This document shows positions 1-7,265 of a stretch of 64,000 nt of DNA, piece by piece. The DNA is from Micromonospora sp. C31 (lineage in GTDB: Bacteria > Actinomycetota > Actinomycetes > Mycobacteriales > Micromonosporaceae): assembly GCF_018070575.1 (NCBI RefSeq), contig NZ_JAGPXN010000001.1, positions 124,001 to 188,000 of the forward strand, in the 5' to 3' direction. How positions within the stretch are numbered: position 1 is the stretch's first letter; each line of letters opens with the position of its first letter. Both the position numbers and the translations under genes were made by a program. Under the pieces are notes generated by a model that was given only the letters and a program-made list of their open reading frames with translations, ran no database searches and was not told the DNA's origin.

Positions 1-195
1 GATCTCGTCGAGGACGGCCGCGACGGCACCCGGCACCCGCCGGTCCGCGTCGTTGATCACCGTGAGCACGTCCCGGGTCGACATGAGGTCGAGGTCCGCG
101 CTGAGCGGGTTACGTCGCTCCGTCGGCGCGCCGACCCGGATCACCGGCCGGGGCACCACCGGAGCCGTCACCTCGTGGGGTTCCACCGCCGTCAT
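1..195 (-). CDS. murQ: N-acetylmuramic acid 6-phosphate etherase, N-terminal part (cut by window edge)
   Basis: Only the first 65 codons are in the window. The translation contains the MurQ signature order TERRNPLSADLD, LMSTRDVLTVIN and a following DRRVPGAV segment, which is the start of the SIS-type etherase family. MurQ cleaves the D-lactyl ether of MurNAc-6-phosphate to give GlcNAc-6-phosphate in cytoplasmic cell-wall recycling. The ATG at 195..193 overlaps the stop codon of the upstream murR gene (ATGA), so the two are translationally coupled in one leftward operon. The catalytic region lies outside the window and cannot be checked. Confidence 0.9.
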   Translation of the reverse strand, partial: MTAVEPHEVTAPVVPRPVIRVGAPTERRNPLSADLDLMSTRDVLTVINDADRRVPGAVAAVLDEI

Positions 196-1106
196 GCCCG
201 CCTCCGTCCCGGGCCGACCCGGTGTGACCGGACCGCCTCGGCTGTCGCTTCGAGGGCCTTCCTGGCCCGGGACCGGTTGCGCGCGGCCACCCCGACGAAG
301 AGGCAGTCGACCACGGTCAACTGGGCCAGCCGGCTCGCCATCGCCCCGGAGCGGTAGGTGGTCTCGCGGGCGGCCGTGGTGAGCACGAAGTCGGCCACCT
401 CGGTGATCGGCGACCGGGGGAAGTTGGTGAGCGCCACCGTGGCCGCCCCCCGGGCCCGCGCCTGCTCCAGCACCTCGATCACGTCGGAGGTGGTGCCGGT
501 GTGCGAGATGCCCACCGCCACGTCGCCGCGCCCGAGCAGCGCGGCGGACGTCAGCGCGGTGTGCACGTCCGGGAAGTAGAAGGCGGTGCGGCCGATGCGG
601 TGCAGCTTCTGCTGGAAGTCCGAGGCGACGAAGCCGCTGGCACCCGCCCCGTAGACGTCGATCCGGCCGGCGCCCGCGATGGCGTCGACGACCTGCTCGC
701 AGATCGCCGGGTCGAGCTGCTCGGCCGTCTCCTCGACGGCCCGCGCGTCGTTGAAGGCGATGGTCGCGATGATCTGGGCGAGGTCGGCCCCCGGTGGGAT
801 GTCACCGCCGACGACCCGGGCGTCCGGCGGCTCGACCCGGCGGGCGGCCTCGGCGGCGAGCCGGATCCGCAGCTGCGGGTAGCCGTCCATGCCGACGGAC
901 CGACAGAAGCGGATGACGGTCGCCTCGGATGTCTCCGCGGCGGTGGCGAGGTCGGTGATGGTCCGACGCGCGGCGGCGGCCGGGTCGGCCACCACCAGTC
1001 GGGCGACCCGCTGCTCGGCCGGCGACAACGAGGGGAGCAGGCCGCTGATGTGGACGATCAGCCCACCCGGCTCGTGACTCGCAGAAATCTTCGGACTCTT
1101 CGCCAC
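192..1106 (-). CDS. murR: MurR/RpiR family transcriptional regulator
   Basis: A 304-residue protein with an N-terminal RpiR-type helix-turn-helix (about residues 20-95; SPAEQRVARLVVADP, then TSEATVIRFCRSVG, the usual recognition-helix region) and a C-terminal SIS sugar-phosphate-binding domain (about 125-265, with YGAGASGFVASDFQQKLHR and GISHTGTTSDVIEVLEQAR). It probably senses a phosphosugar such as MurNAc-6-phosphate and controls the murQ gene, whose ATG overlaps its stop. The start is a GTG; there is no good Shine-Dalgarno sequence, so the mRNA may be leaderless. A palindrome 3 bp upstream of the GTG is a likely autoregulatory operator. The family call is firm; the ligand is inferred from the murQ neighbour. 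Confidence 0.9.
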   Translation of the reverse strand: MAKSPKISASHEPGGLIVHISGLLPSLSPAEQRVARLVVADPAAAARRTITDLATAAETSEATVIRFCRSVGMDGYPQLRIRLAAEAARRVEPPDARVVGGDIPPGADLAQIIATIAFNDARAVEETAEQLDPAICEQVVDAIAGAGRIDVYGAGASGFVASDFQQKLHRIGRTAFYFPDVHTALTSAALLGRGDVAVGISHTGTTSDVIEVLEQARARGAATVALTNFPRSPITEVADFVLTTAARETTYRSGAMASRLAQLTVVDCLFVGVAARNRSRARKALEATAEAVRSHRVGPGRRRA

Positions 1107-1109
1107 GGA

Positions 1110-1124
1110 TGAAACTTACTTTCA
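1110..1124. promoter_or_regulatory. Putative MurR operator TGAAA-N5-TTTCA
   Basis: The 15-bp sequence TGAAACTTACTTTCA is a perfect 5-bp inverted repeat with a 5-bp spacer. It lies 3 bp before the murR GTG, so a bound repressor would block the promoter or start site. Assignment to MurR rests on position and symmetry only. Confidence 0.5.
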
Positions 1125-1361
1125 CCAGGCGTGACCGTCAACCATGACTGCGTGTATTGAGCAAAGTACCGCCCGCCCGGGACGTACCGTTTCGCCCGGC
1201 GTGCGATTCCCCCGAACGGCGTCGCCTCCCGGCGAGACCCGCGCGGAGGCGGCGGTGGCCCCACCGGTCCTTCCCGCCCTCGTGCAGACCATGCCACCTC
1301 GCCGCCGGCCGCGATGCCCCGGGCACCCGGCAGCCGCCCCCGCGGACCCTCCGCGACCGGC

Positions 1362-2117
1362 TCAGCCGGTCAGCCGGCCGACTGCCACCGGCTCCGCCCC
1401 CGCCGGCGCGGACACCACGACGGGGCCCGCCTCGCGCTCGCCGGCCGCCCGGCCGTCGCGTCCCTCGGCCGGCCGGTCGCCGGCGGACGCCAGCCAGCCG
1501 GCCATGTGAGCCTGGATCTGCCGGGAGACCTCCGCCGGCGGGCGCCCGGCGTCGACCACCACGAAGGTCGGGTGTTCCGGCAGCGTCCGGTAGGCGGCGT
1601 CCGCGGCGGTCAGATAGCACATGCTCTCGTGGTCGGTGCCGCGCTGCTCGATCCGCCGGTACGCCTCGGCGGGATCGACGGTCAGCAGGAAGGTCACCTG
1701 CGGTCGTGGGAACAGCCGGTAGCCGGCGCGGGCCAGTCGCTCCCAGCGCTGGCCCCCGTGCGCCCGGATGCTCGCGTACTGGCAGGCGGAGTAGCGGTCC
1801 ATGACCGCGACGCGGCCGGTGAACAGACAGCTCAGCAGGGCGGCGGCGATCGCCAGCCAGCGGAGCACGGACTCGACCGCTAGCATCCCGCTGCGCCCGA
1901 GCAGTCGCTGGGCGTCGGGGCGGCCGAGGCGGTGCGCGAGACGGCCCAGCCAGCGTCGCCCGCCCGCGTTGCGGTGGTAGGTGGCGGGGCGGCCCGCCGC
2001 GGTCAGCGCGTCGGCGAGCCGGTGCGCCTGGGTGGTCTTGCCCGAGCCGTCGATGCCGATCAGGGCGACGGCGCGCAATCGGGCCCTGCCGCGCCGCGCC
2101 TCCGGTGATCTGGACAC
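1362..2117 (-). CDS. Thymidylate kinase-like P-loop nucleoside-monophosphate kinase
   Basis: A 251-residue protein with a Walker A loop GIDGSGKTTQAHRLADAL at about residues 21-38, a DRY motif at the position of the dTMP-kinase DR(Y/F) motif (VAVMDRYSACQYAS, about 105-118) and a lid-like RIEQRGTDHES segment. This matches the thymidylate kinase superfamily, but the protein differs from housekeeping Tmk by an inserted hydrophobic helix (LRWLAIAAALLSCLF) and a roughly 45-residue Ala/Pro/Glu-rich C-terminal tail. It may phosphorylate another nucleotide or a glycan/lipid precursor. It starts with GTG and is divergent from the nucleotidyltransferase gene. The fold is clear; the substrate is unknown. 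Confidence 0.7.
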   Translation of the reverse strand: MSRSPEARRGRARLRAVALIGIDGSGKTTQAHRLADALTAAGRPATYHRNAGGRRWLGRLAHRLGRPDAQRLLGRSGMLAVESVLRWLAIAAALLSCLFTGRVAVMDRYSACQYASIRAHGGQRWERLARAGYRLFPRPQVTFLLTVDPAEAYRRIEQRGTDHESMCYLTAADAAYRTLPEHPTFVVVDAGRPPAEVSRQIQAHMAGWLASAGDRPAEGRDGRAAGEREAGPVVVSAPAGAEPVAVGRLTG

Positions 2118-2273
2118 CCTGCACAGGCTATCCGACCCGCGCTCGCGTCCCCGGAGATTTGTGCCGTGTCCTCCCGGTTGACCCCCGACCGTGCCACCTG
2201 CCAGGTGTGGCCCGGCGGGATGTCGGGTACCGGAGTCGGATCAGCCGCCCACCATCATCGACGGGAGACGCCC

Positions 2274-2858
2274 ATGGCAGAGCGCGGGGACGAGAGCCTG
2301 GTGCACACGTTGAAGAAGGTCGCCGCCGTGCTCAAGCAGGAAGAGATTCCCTTCGCGCTCGGGGGCAGCTTCGCGGTGTACGCCCACGGCGGCCACTCCA
2401 GCGACCACGACGTCGACTTCCTGATCCGCGAGGTCGACGTGGAGCGATCCCTGGAGGCGCTGGTCGCGGCGGGCTTCACCGCCGAGCGACCGCCCGAGGA
2501 CTGGCTGGTCAAGGTCTTCGACGACGGCCGCATGGTGGACCTGATCCATCGGCCGATCGAGACCCCGGTGACCGAGGAGACGTTCGCCGACACGGTCGTC
2601 CGGCCCGTCGACGCGATCCACATGCCGGTCCTCTCGGCCACCCAGCTCATGGTGCACAAACTGCTGAGCTTCTCGCAGCACTACTGCGACTTCGCCCGGG
2701 GTCTGCCGCTGGCCCGCTCCCTGCGCGAGCAGATCGACTGGGAACGGGTACGCAAGGAGACGCAGCACTCGCCGTACGCCGAGGCGTTCCTGGTGCTGTT
2801 GGACCGGCTGGAGGTGGTGCCGCACTCCGGCACCGGCGAGGGAGAGGGGACACCGTGA
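2274..2858 (+). CDS. Nucleotidyltransferase-fold protein (NTP_transf/AbiEii-like)
   Basis: A 194-residue protein with the nucleotidyltransferase core at residues 25-50: FALGGSFAVYAHG followed by SSDHDVDFLI, giving the GG(S) turn and the paired Asp of the hDhD motif. A third acidic position is plausible at MVDLIHRP (about residue 84). Proteins of this kind transfer a nucleotide to a protein or RNA, and some act as toxin or antitoxin partners, but no partner domain is seen here. ATG 2274 is chosen because GGGAG sits 6 bp upstream. Its TGA overlaps the GTG of the next gene, so the two are probably co-translated. The target is unknown. Confidence 0.7.
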   Translation: MAERGDESLVHTLKKVAAVLKQEEIPFALGGSFAVYAHGGHSSDHDVDFLIREVDVERSLEALVAAGFTAERPPEDWLVKVFDDGRMVDLIHRPIETPVTEETFADTVVRPVDAIHMPVLSATQLMVHKLLSFSQHYCDFARGLPLARSLREQIDWERVRKETQHSPYAEAFLVLLDRLEVVPHSGTGEGEGTP

Positions 2859-3130
2859 CCGAGCACCGTGACGTCGCCACCGGACCGCCCGACGAGTACG
2901 TCGAGGCGGAGGTCCACCGCCTGCTCACCGAGGACCCCGACGTGGCCGAGCAGGGGATCACCGTGGTCCGCCGGGAGCGCGGCCTGATGCTCTACGGCGA
3001 GGTCGAGAGCCCGCACCGGCGGGAGGAGATCCTGCGGCGGGTGGCCGAACGCTTCCCCGACGTGCCGATCACCATCGACATCGGGGTGATCCGCGCGCAG
3101 GCGCCCACGGAGATCGAACAACTGCCCTGA
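2855..3130 (+). CDS. BON-like domain small protein
   Basis: A 91-residue protein. Residues 10-75 (YVEAEVHRLLTEDPDVAEQG, then VRRERGLMLYGEVES and RREEILRRVAERFPDVP) follow the BON pattern: a helix, a beta strand ending in L.GEV, and a second helix. BON domains usually bind phospholipid membranes or sit beside enzymatic domains. There is no signal peptide, so it should be cytoplasmic. The GTG start overlaps the preceding stop (GTGA) and the metallophosphoesterase follows 9 bp later, so it is the middle gene of a tight operon. The domain call is by pattern only. Confidence 0.6.
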   Translation: MTEHRDVATGPPDEYVEAEVHRLLTEDPDVAEQGITVVRRERGLMLYGEVESPHRREEILRRVAERFPDVPITIDIGVIRAQAPTEIEQLP

Positions 3131-3139
3131 GGAGGTTCC

Positions 3140-3916
3140 ATGGTGATCCGGATCGCCGCCGTGGGCGACGTGCATCTGGACGAGGACGTGGTCGGCCGGT
3201 TCCGGCCGGCACTGGACGAGCTGCCCGAGCACGCCGACGCGCTGTTGCTCGCCGGCGACCTGACCCGGCACGGCACCGAGGCCGAGGCCCGGTGCGTGGC
3301 CACCGAGTTCGGCGGGCTCGGCGTGCCGGTGGTGACGGTGCTGGGTAACCACGACCACCAGTGCGACCAGGTGCCGCAGGTGGTCAAGGTGCTCGAGGAC
3401 GCCGGGATCACCGTGCTGGAGGGTGACGGCGTCGTGCTGGACTGCGCGGGCGGTCGGCTGGGCGTGGCCGGGGTGAAGGGGTTCGGCGGGGGGTTCGCCG
3501 GCCGCTGCGCCAGCGACTTCGGCGAGCCGGAGATGAAGGCCTTCGTCCGGACCACCACGCAGAGCGCGGACGCCCTGTCCGCCGCGCTGCGCGGGCTGGA
3601 CTGCGACGTGCGGGTGGCGCTGACCCACTACTCGCCGGTGCCGGACACGCTCGCCGGCGAGCCGCTGGAGATCTACCCGTTCCTGGGCTCGTACCAGCTC
3701 GGTCAGGCGATCGACTCGGCGCCGACGGCGCTGGCCCTGCACGGGCACGCGCACGCCGGCACCGAGCGGGGCACCACGCCCGGCGGGGTACGCGTGCGCA
3801 ACGTCGCCCACCCCGTGATCAAGCAGGCGTACAGCGTCTTCCACCTCGGCGACAACCTCGGCCACGCCCAGGTTTCCGGCGTCGGCGGCTCGGGTATTCA
3901 GCAATCATGGAGCTGA
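3140..3916 (+). CDS. Calcineurin-like metallophosphoesterase
   Basis: A 258-residue protein with the full set of metallophosphatase motifs in order: GDVHLD (residues 9-14), LLLAGDLTRHG (about 35-45), VLGNHDH (about 66-72), LTHYSP (about 158) and LHGHAHAG (about 200-207). These ligate a dinuclear metal centre that hydrolyses phosphomono- or diesters. There is no signal peptide. GAGGAG sits 5 bp before the ATG. Its 3' end overlaps the next small gene by 10 bp. Substrate could be a cyclic nucleotide or a nucleic acid; nothing in the sequence decides. Confidence 0.85.
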   Translation: MVIRIAAVGDVHLDEDVVGRFRPALDELPEHADALLLAGDLTRHGTEAEARCVATEFGGLGVPVVTVLGNHDHQCDQVPQVVKVLEDAGITVLEGDGVVLDCAGGRLGVAGVKGFGGGFAGRCASDFGEPEMKAFVRTTTQSADALSAALRGLDCDVRVALTHYSPVPDTLAGEPLEIYPFLGSYQLGQAIDSAPTALALHGHAHAGTERGTTPGGVRVRNVAHPVIKQAYSVFHLGDNLGHAQVSGVGGSGIQQSWS

Positions 3917-4050
3917 TTCTCTGGATTCTCGCAGTCGTACTCGTGGTCGCCGGCATCTTCGCGCTGTTCCGGCGGCAGATCCTGTGGGGCGTCGTCCTCA
4001 TCGTGGTGGGCCTGCTCGTCGGGCCGGGTGGTGTGAGCATCTTCAATTGA
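3907..4050 (+). CDS. Small two-helix membrane protein (47 aa)
   Basis: A short gene of 47 residues with two hydrophobic helices: LILWILAVVLVVAGIFALF, then a basic RRQ turn, then ILWGVVLIVVGLLV, ending in GPGGVSIFN. The GPGG.S(I/L)F ending is one I recognise from small conserved actinobacterial membrane proteins of unknown function. The ATG overlaps the end of the metallophosphoesterase gene, so it is probably translated by coupling. The composition and the clean stop support a real gene. The function is unknown. Confidence 0.65.
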   Translation: MELILWILAVVLVVAGIFALFRRQILWGVVLIVVGLLVGPGGVSIFN

Positions 4051-4210
4051 CGTGGCGGCCACAGGCCGCCGTTCAAGGACCCACCGGGGTCGTCGCGACC
4101 GGAACTCCGTCCTCCCGACAGGAGCGTCCGGGCACGACGACCCCGGTGTCGTGCGCGCCGGAGGGTGACACGAAGGTTTACCGCCCGTGCTTTGCGGAGA
4201 CATCTCGACC

Positions 4211-4705
4211 ATGGAGACATCTCGGAGCGCTGAGCGGACGGGCGGCGCCGGGCAGTGGTGGGCGTTGCTCGGCTTCGGGGCCGCGGTGTTCGTCGCCGCA
4301 GCGATCGGCGGGCTCGGGGTACAGGGCACCACCGCCGAGTACGCGAGCCTCGAACAGCCCGCCTGGGCGCCGCCGTCCTGGCTCTTCGGGCCGGTCTGGA
4401 GCCTGCTCTACGCGATGATCGCGGTGGCCGGCTGGCTGGTCTGGCGGCGGGTCGGCTTCGGCCCGGCCCTCTGGGCGTGGATCGCCCAGCTGGTGCTCAA
4501 CGCGATCTGGACCCCGCTCTTCTTCGGTGCCGGCCGCTACGGGCTGGCGTTCGTCGAGATCCTGCTGATGTGGGTGGCGATCGGCGTGACGGTCGCGCTC
4601 TTCCGCCGGGTGTCCCGCCCGGCGACGCTGCTGATGCTGCCCTACTGGGCCTGGGTCACCTTCGCCGCCGCCCTGAACTTCGCCATCTGGCGCCTGAACA
4701 GCTGA
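4211..4705 (+). CDS. tspO: TspO/MBR family membrane protein
   Basis: A 164-residue protein with five predicted transmembrane helices and TspO-family features: YASLEQPAWAPPSWLFGPVWSLLYAMIAVAGWLVW (the W.PP...FGP.W..LY.....A.WLVW core, cited here in pieces by its key residues) and LVLNAIWTPLFFG, ending in YWAWVTFAAALNFAIWRLN. TspO proteins bind porphyrins or tetrapyrroles and affect stress responses. I chose the ATG at 4211, which has CGGAGA 10 bp upstream; an upstream alternative exists at 4187. It is monocistronic and faces the M23 gene. A 26-bp stretch covering its last codons and stop is duplicated directly downstream. Confidence 0.88.
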   Translation: METSRSAERTGGAGQWWALLGFGAAVFVAAAIGGLGVQGTTAEYASLEQPAWAPPSWLFGPVWSLLYAMIAVAGWLVWRRVGFGPALWAWIAQLVLNAIWTPLFFGAGRYGLAFVEILLMWVAIGVTVALFRRVSRPATLLMLPYWAWVTFAAALNFAIWRLNS

Positions 4706-4740
4706 GCCGACCGGCATCTGGCGCCTGAACAGCTGAGCCG
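4684..4740 (+). repeat. 26-bp perfect direct duplication over the tspO stop codon
   Basis: Positions 4684..4709 and 4715..4740 are identical for 26 bp (starting CATCTGGCGCCTGAACAGC) and separated by 5 bp. The first copy encodes the last codons and the TGA of tspO; the second is non-coding. It looks like a recent tandem duplication by slippage. Confidence 0.9.
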
Positions 4741-4797
4741 GCCGGCGCGAGAGCGGGGCTGTGGCCCGGCCGGACGGCGGAATGCGCGACGACGGCG

Positions 4798-4823
4798 GGG
4801 GCCCCGGGCGAAGCCGGGGCCCC
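4798..4823. terminator. Bidirectional hairpin between tspO and the M23 gene
   Basis: Arms GGGGCCCCGG and CCGGGGCCCC with a GCGAAG loop, lying between two convergent genes. There is no T-tract, as is common in actinomycete terminators. Confidence 0.6.
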
Positions 4824-4832
4824 GTCGCCCGC

Positions 4833-5606
4833 TCAGCAGCGGGGCACGTTGGGGATGTAGCCGTCGTGGCCGGTGTAGACGTACGCGTCGGCGATGAAGC
4901 GGCCGGCGCCGATCCGGTCCCAGATCGTGCTGGTGCCGTAGGTGCCGGTGACGCTGGTGCCACGGGTCTGGCAGCGGATGGTCACCCGGGTGCCGTCGGC
5001 GACGGTGCCCACGGCGGCGTAGCCGGTGCCCGGGCCGGAGCGGACGGTCAACGGCGTGCCGCTGGTGTTGACCGTGCCGGAGCCGGCGCTGCTGCCGCAG
5101 CCGTTGTCGCTGGTGTAGGTCCTGGTGCCCCAGTAGAGGGCGAGCGCGCCGTTGAACCGGACCTGGATGTCGTTGCCGTTGAGCCGCTGCTCGTAGTGCA
5201 GGTGCGGGCCGCTGGAGCCGCCGGTGCTGCCGACCCAGCCGATCACCTTGCCGTAGCCGACGGTCTGGCCCACGGAGACGTTGAAACCGTTGAGGTGGGC
5301 GTAGTAGGTGCTGTAGCCGCCGCCGTGGTTGATCCGGACGTACTTTCCGTAACTGGTGCCGCCGAGATTGGTGACCCGGTCGACGGTGCCCGGGGCGCTC
5401 GCCACCACCGGGTCGCCGAGGTCGTCGGTGCGGTTGAAGTCCACCGCGTACGCCGGGCTGTGGCCGGTCCGGGTCTGACCCGACCAGGACTGCCCGCACG
5501 GGAACGGCACCTTGAACGTGGGGGCGGCCATCGCCGGGGCCGCCGGGAGCAGCGCGCCCACCGCCAGCAGACCGGCCGCCAGCAGGCCCAACCACCGCTT
5601 GCCCAT
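4833..5606 (-). CDS. Secreted M23 family metallopeptidase with C-terminal SH3-like region
   Basis: A 257-residue protein. Residues 1-28 are a Sec signal peptide (MGKRWLGLLAAGLLAVGALL, cleavage near APAMAA). The LytM/M23 fold follows: GHSPAYAVDFNR gives the first zinc His and Asp, YSTYYAHLNG the active-site His and GPHLHYEQ the HxH zinc motif. The C-terminal part (about 175-257; GTPLTVRSGPGTGYAAVGTVADG) resembles a bacterial SH3 domain that would bind the wall. It probably cleaves peptidoglycan cross-links outside the cell. AGGAGG 7 bp before the ATG fixes the start. The long open frame upstream is not needed. Confidence 0.88.
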   Translation of the reverse strand: MGKRWLGLLAAGLLAVGALLPAAPAMAAPTFKVPFPCGQSWSGQTRTGHSPAYAVDFNRTDDLGDPVVASAPGTVDRVTNLGGTSYGKYVRINHGGGYSTYYAHLNGFNVSVGQTVGYGKVIGWVGSTGGSSGPHLHYEQRLNGNDIQVRFNGALALYWGTRTYTSDNGCGSSAGSGTVNTSGTPLTVRSGPGTGYAAVGTVADGTRVTIRCQTRGTSVTGTYGTSTIWDRIGAGRFIADAYVYTGHDGYIPNVPRC

Positions 5607-5651
5607 ACAACACCTCCTATGTCGAAATCCTTCGATCATCCGTCTCCAGGT

Positions 5652-5666
5652 TGTCAGAAAATGACA
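5652..5666. promoter_or_regulatory. Palindrome TGTCA-N5-TGACA upstream of the M23 gene
   Basis: TGTCAGAAAATGACA is a perfect 5-5-5 inverted repeat 46 bp before the M23 start codon, in a locally AT-richer stretch that also looks promoter-like. The binding factor is unknown. Confidence 0.35.
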
Positions 5667-5773
5667 TCGATGGAAAGAGGTCGAATTACCGCGTGGGAGC
5701 GTGCCCAGCAGGGGTTCTACGGGTTTCCGGATTGTTACTTCCTCGTGTCCGGATAGGGGTGGACCAGGCCAGA

Positions 5774-5787
5774 TGCAAGCGCTTACA
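5774..5787. promoter_or_regulatory. LacI-family operator before the sugar ABC operon
   Basis: TGCAAGCGCTTACA is a near-perfect palindrome with the central AAGCGCTT typical of LacI/GalR operators. It lies 66 bp before the binding-protein ATG. The LacI regulator encoded at 9345..10391 is the obvious candidate to bind it. Confidence 0.7.
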
Positions 5788-5853
5788 TGTGGTGACGCCC
5801 ATCGGACCGGCGCGGGTTCGATCCCTGACGCGCCGGCAAGGAAGGAGAACGGC

Positions 5854-7197
5854 ATGGCGTTTGCCAGATCACGCCAGGCTTTCGCGATCGCCGGCGTACT
5901 GGGGCTGGCGCTCAGCGCCACGGCCTGCGGCACCGGCGACGACAAGAAGAGCGACACTGCGGCGGGCTCCGCGGAGTGCGCCGCATACGAGAAGTACGGT
6001 GACAACGACGGCAAGAAGGTCACGATCTACTCGTCGATCCGGGACATCGAGGCCGACCGCCTCGCGGAGTCCTGGAAGCAGTTCGAGGACTGCACCGGCA
6101 TCGAGATCGACCACGAGGGCAGCGGCGAGTTCGAGGCTCAGCTCAACGTGCGGGTCGACGGCGGTAACGCACCCGACCTCGCGTTCATCCCGCAGCCGGG
6201 TCTGCTCAAGCGCTTCGTCGACTCGGGCAAGCTCAAGCCGGTCGGCGCCGACACCAAGAAGATGGCCGAGGAGAACTACCCGGCCGACTGGCTGAAGTAC
6301 AGCACCGTCAACGGCCAGTTCTACGGTGCCCCGCTCGGCTCCAACGTGAAGTCCTTCGTGTGGTACTCGCCGAAGACCTTCAAGGAGAAGGGCTGGACGG
6401 TCCCGACGAGCTGGGACGAGCTGATCAAGCTCAGCGACCAGATCGCGGCCACCGGCACCAAGCCGTGGTGCGCCGGCATCGAGTCCGGTGAGGCCACCGG
6501 CTGGCCGGCCACGGACTGGATCGAGGACCTGATGCTGCGGACGCAGACCCCCGAGGTCTACGACCAGTGGACCACCCACGGCATCCCGTTCAACGACCCG
6601 AAGGTCGCCGAGGCCCTCGACAAGGCCGGCACGATCCTCAAGAACGAGAAGTACGTCAACGGCGGCTTCGGCGGCGTGAAGAGCATCGCCACCACCTCCT
6701 TCCAGGAGGCCGGCGTGCCGATCACCACCGGCAAGTGCGCACTGCACCGCCAGGCGTCCTTCTACGCCAACCAGTGGCCGAAGGGCACCAAGGTGGCCGA
6801 GGACGGCGACGTCTTCGCCTTCTACTTCCCCGCGATCGACGCCAGCAAGGGCAAGCCGGTGCTGGGCGGCGGCGAGTTCGTCGCGGCCTTCGCCGACCGT
6901 CCCGAGGTCCAGGCCGTGCAGACCTACCTCGCCTCGGGCGAGTACACCAACAGCCGCGCCAAGATCGGCGACTGGGTGTCGGCGAACAACAAGCTCGACC
7001 TGGCCAACGTCGCGAACCCCATCGACAAGCTCTCCGTCCAGATCCTCCAGGACAAGTCCACCGTCTTCCGCTTCGACGGCTCGGACCTGATGCCGGCCGC
7101 CGTCGGCTCCGGGACGTTCTGGAAGGGCATGGTCCAGTGGATCAACGGCAAGGACACCAAGACGGTCCTCGACGGCATCGAGGGCAGCTGGAAGTGA
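5854..7197 (+). CDS. Sugar ABC transporter substrate-binding lipoprotein (alpha-glucoside type)
   Basis: A 447-residue family 1 extracellular solute-binding protein. Residues 1-26 form a lipoprotein signal, LGLALSATAC, with the lipid-modified Cys at about residue 25. The mature part has the usual pattern: KVTIYSSIRDIEADRLAESW, APDLAFIPQPGLLKRFVDSG, and GKCALHRQASFYANQWPKG. It captures a sugar outside the membrane and delivers it to the two permeases encoded next. AAGGAG lies 6 bp before the ATG and a LacI-type operator lies 66 bp further up. The downstream GH13 enzyme suggests an alpha-glucoside or maltose-like substrate, but that is inference. Confidence 0.9.
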   Translation: MAFARSRQAFAIAGVLGLALSATACGTGDDKKSDTAAGSAECAAYEKYGDNDGKKVTIYSSIRDIEADRLAESWKQFEDCTGIEIDHEGSGEFEAQLNVRVDGGNAPDLAFIPQPGLLKRFVDSGKLKPVGADTKKMAEENYPADWLKYSTVNGQFYGAPLGSNVKSFVWYSPKTFKEKGWTVPTSWDELIKLSDQIAATGTKPWCAGIESGEATGWPATDWIEDLMLRTQTPEVYDQWTTHGIPFNDPKVAEALDKAGTILKNEKYVNGGFGGVKSIATTSFQEAGVPITTGKCALHRQASFYANQWPKGTKVAEDGDVFAFYFPAIDASKGKPVLGGGEFVAAFADRPEVQAVQTYLASGEYTNSRAKIGDWVSANNKLDLANVANPIDKLSVQILQDKSTVFRFDGSDLMPAAVGSGTFWKGMVQWINGKDTKTVLDGIEGSWK

Positions 7198-7203
7198 TCT
7201 GAA

Positions 7204-7241
7204 CCGGTGGGCCGGTCCGCGTGCGCGGGCCGGCCCACCGG
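7204..7241. other. Strong intercistronic hairpin between binding protein and permease genes
   Basis: Two 17-nt arms starting CCGGTGGGCCGG pair around a GTGC loop with one G-U pair. It lies 7 bp after the binding-protein stop and 25 bp before the permease start. Such elements usually attenuate transcription or protect the upstream mRNA, giving more binding protein than permease. Confidence 0.65.
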
Positions 7242-7265
7242 CTGATCAGAGACCTGGGAGGGTCG

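Noticed and set aside
53..382. Overlapping plus-strand open frames across murQ/murR
   Set aside because: They are Arg/Pro/Gly-rich, lack ribosome sites, and run opposite a well-supported gene.
5694..5707. TGGGAGCGTGCCCA, a possible second CebR/LacI-like box
   Set aside because: It differs from the CebR box in the two central-right bases and breaks the symmetry. I kept only the better site at 5774.
5607..5760. A cyclic-di-AMP (ydaO) riboswitch before the M23 peptidase, as is common for actinomycete wall hydrolases
   Set aside because: I could not find the conserved core of that riboswitch on the minus strand.
5805..5835. GGGTTCGATCCCTG, which looks like a tRNA T-arm
   Set aside because: The stem has a mismatch, and no anticodon or D-arm can be folded upstream. 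It lies in the leader of the binding-protein gene and is chance similarity.
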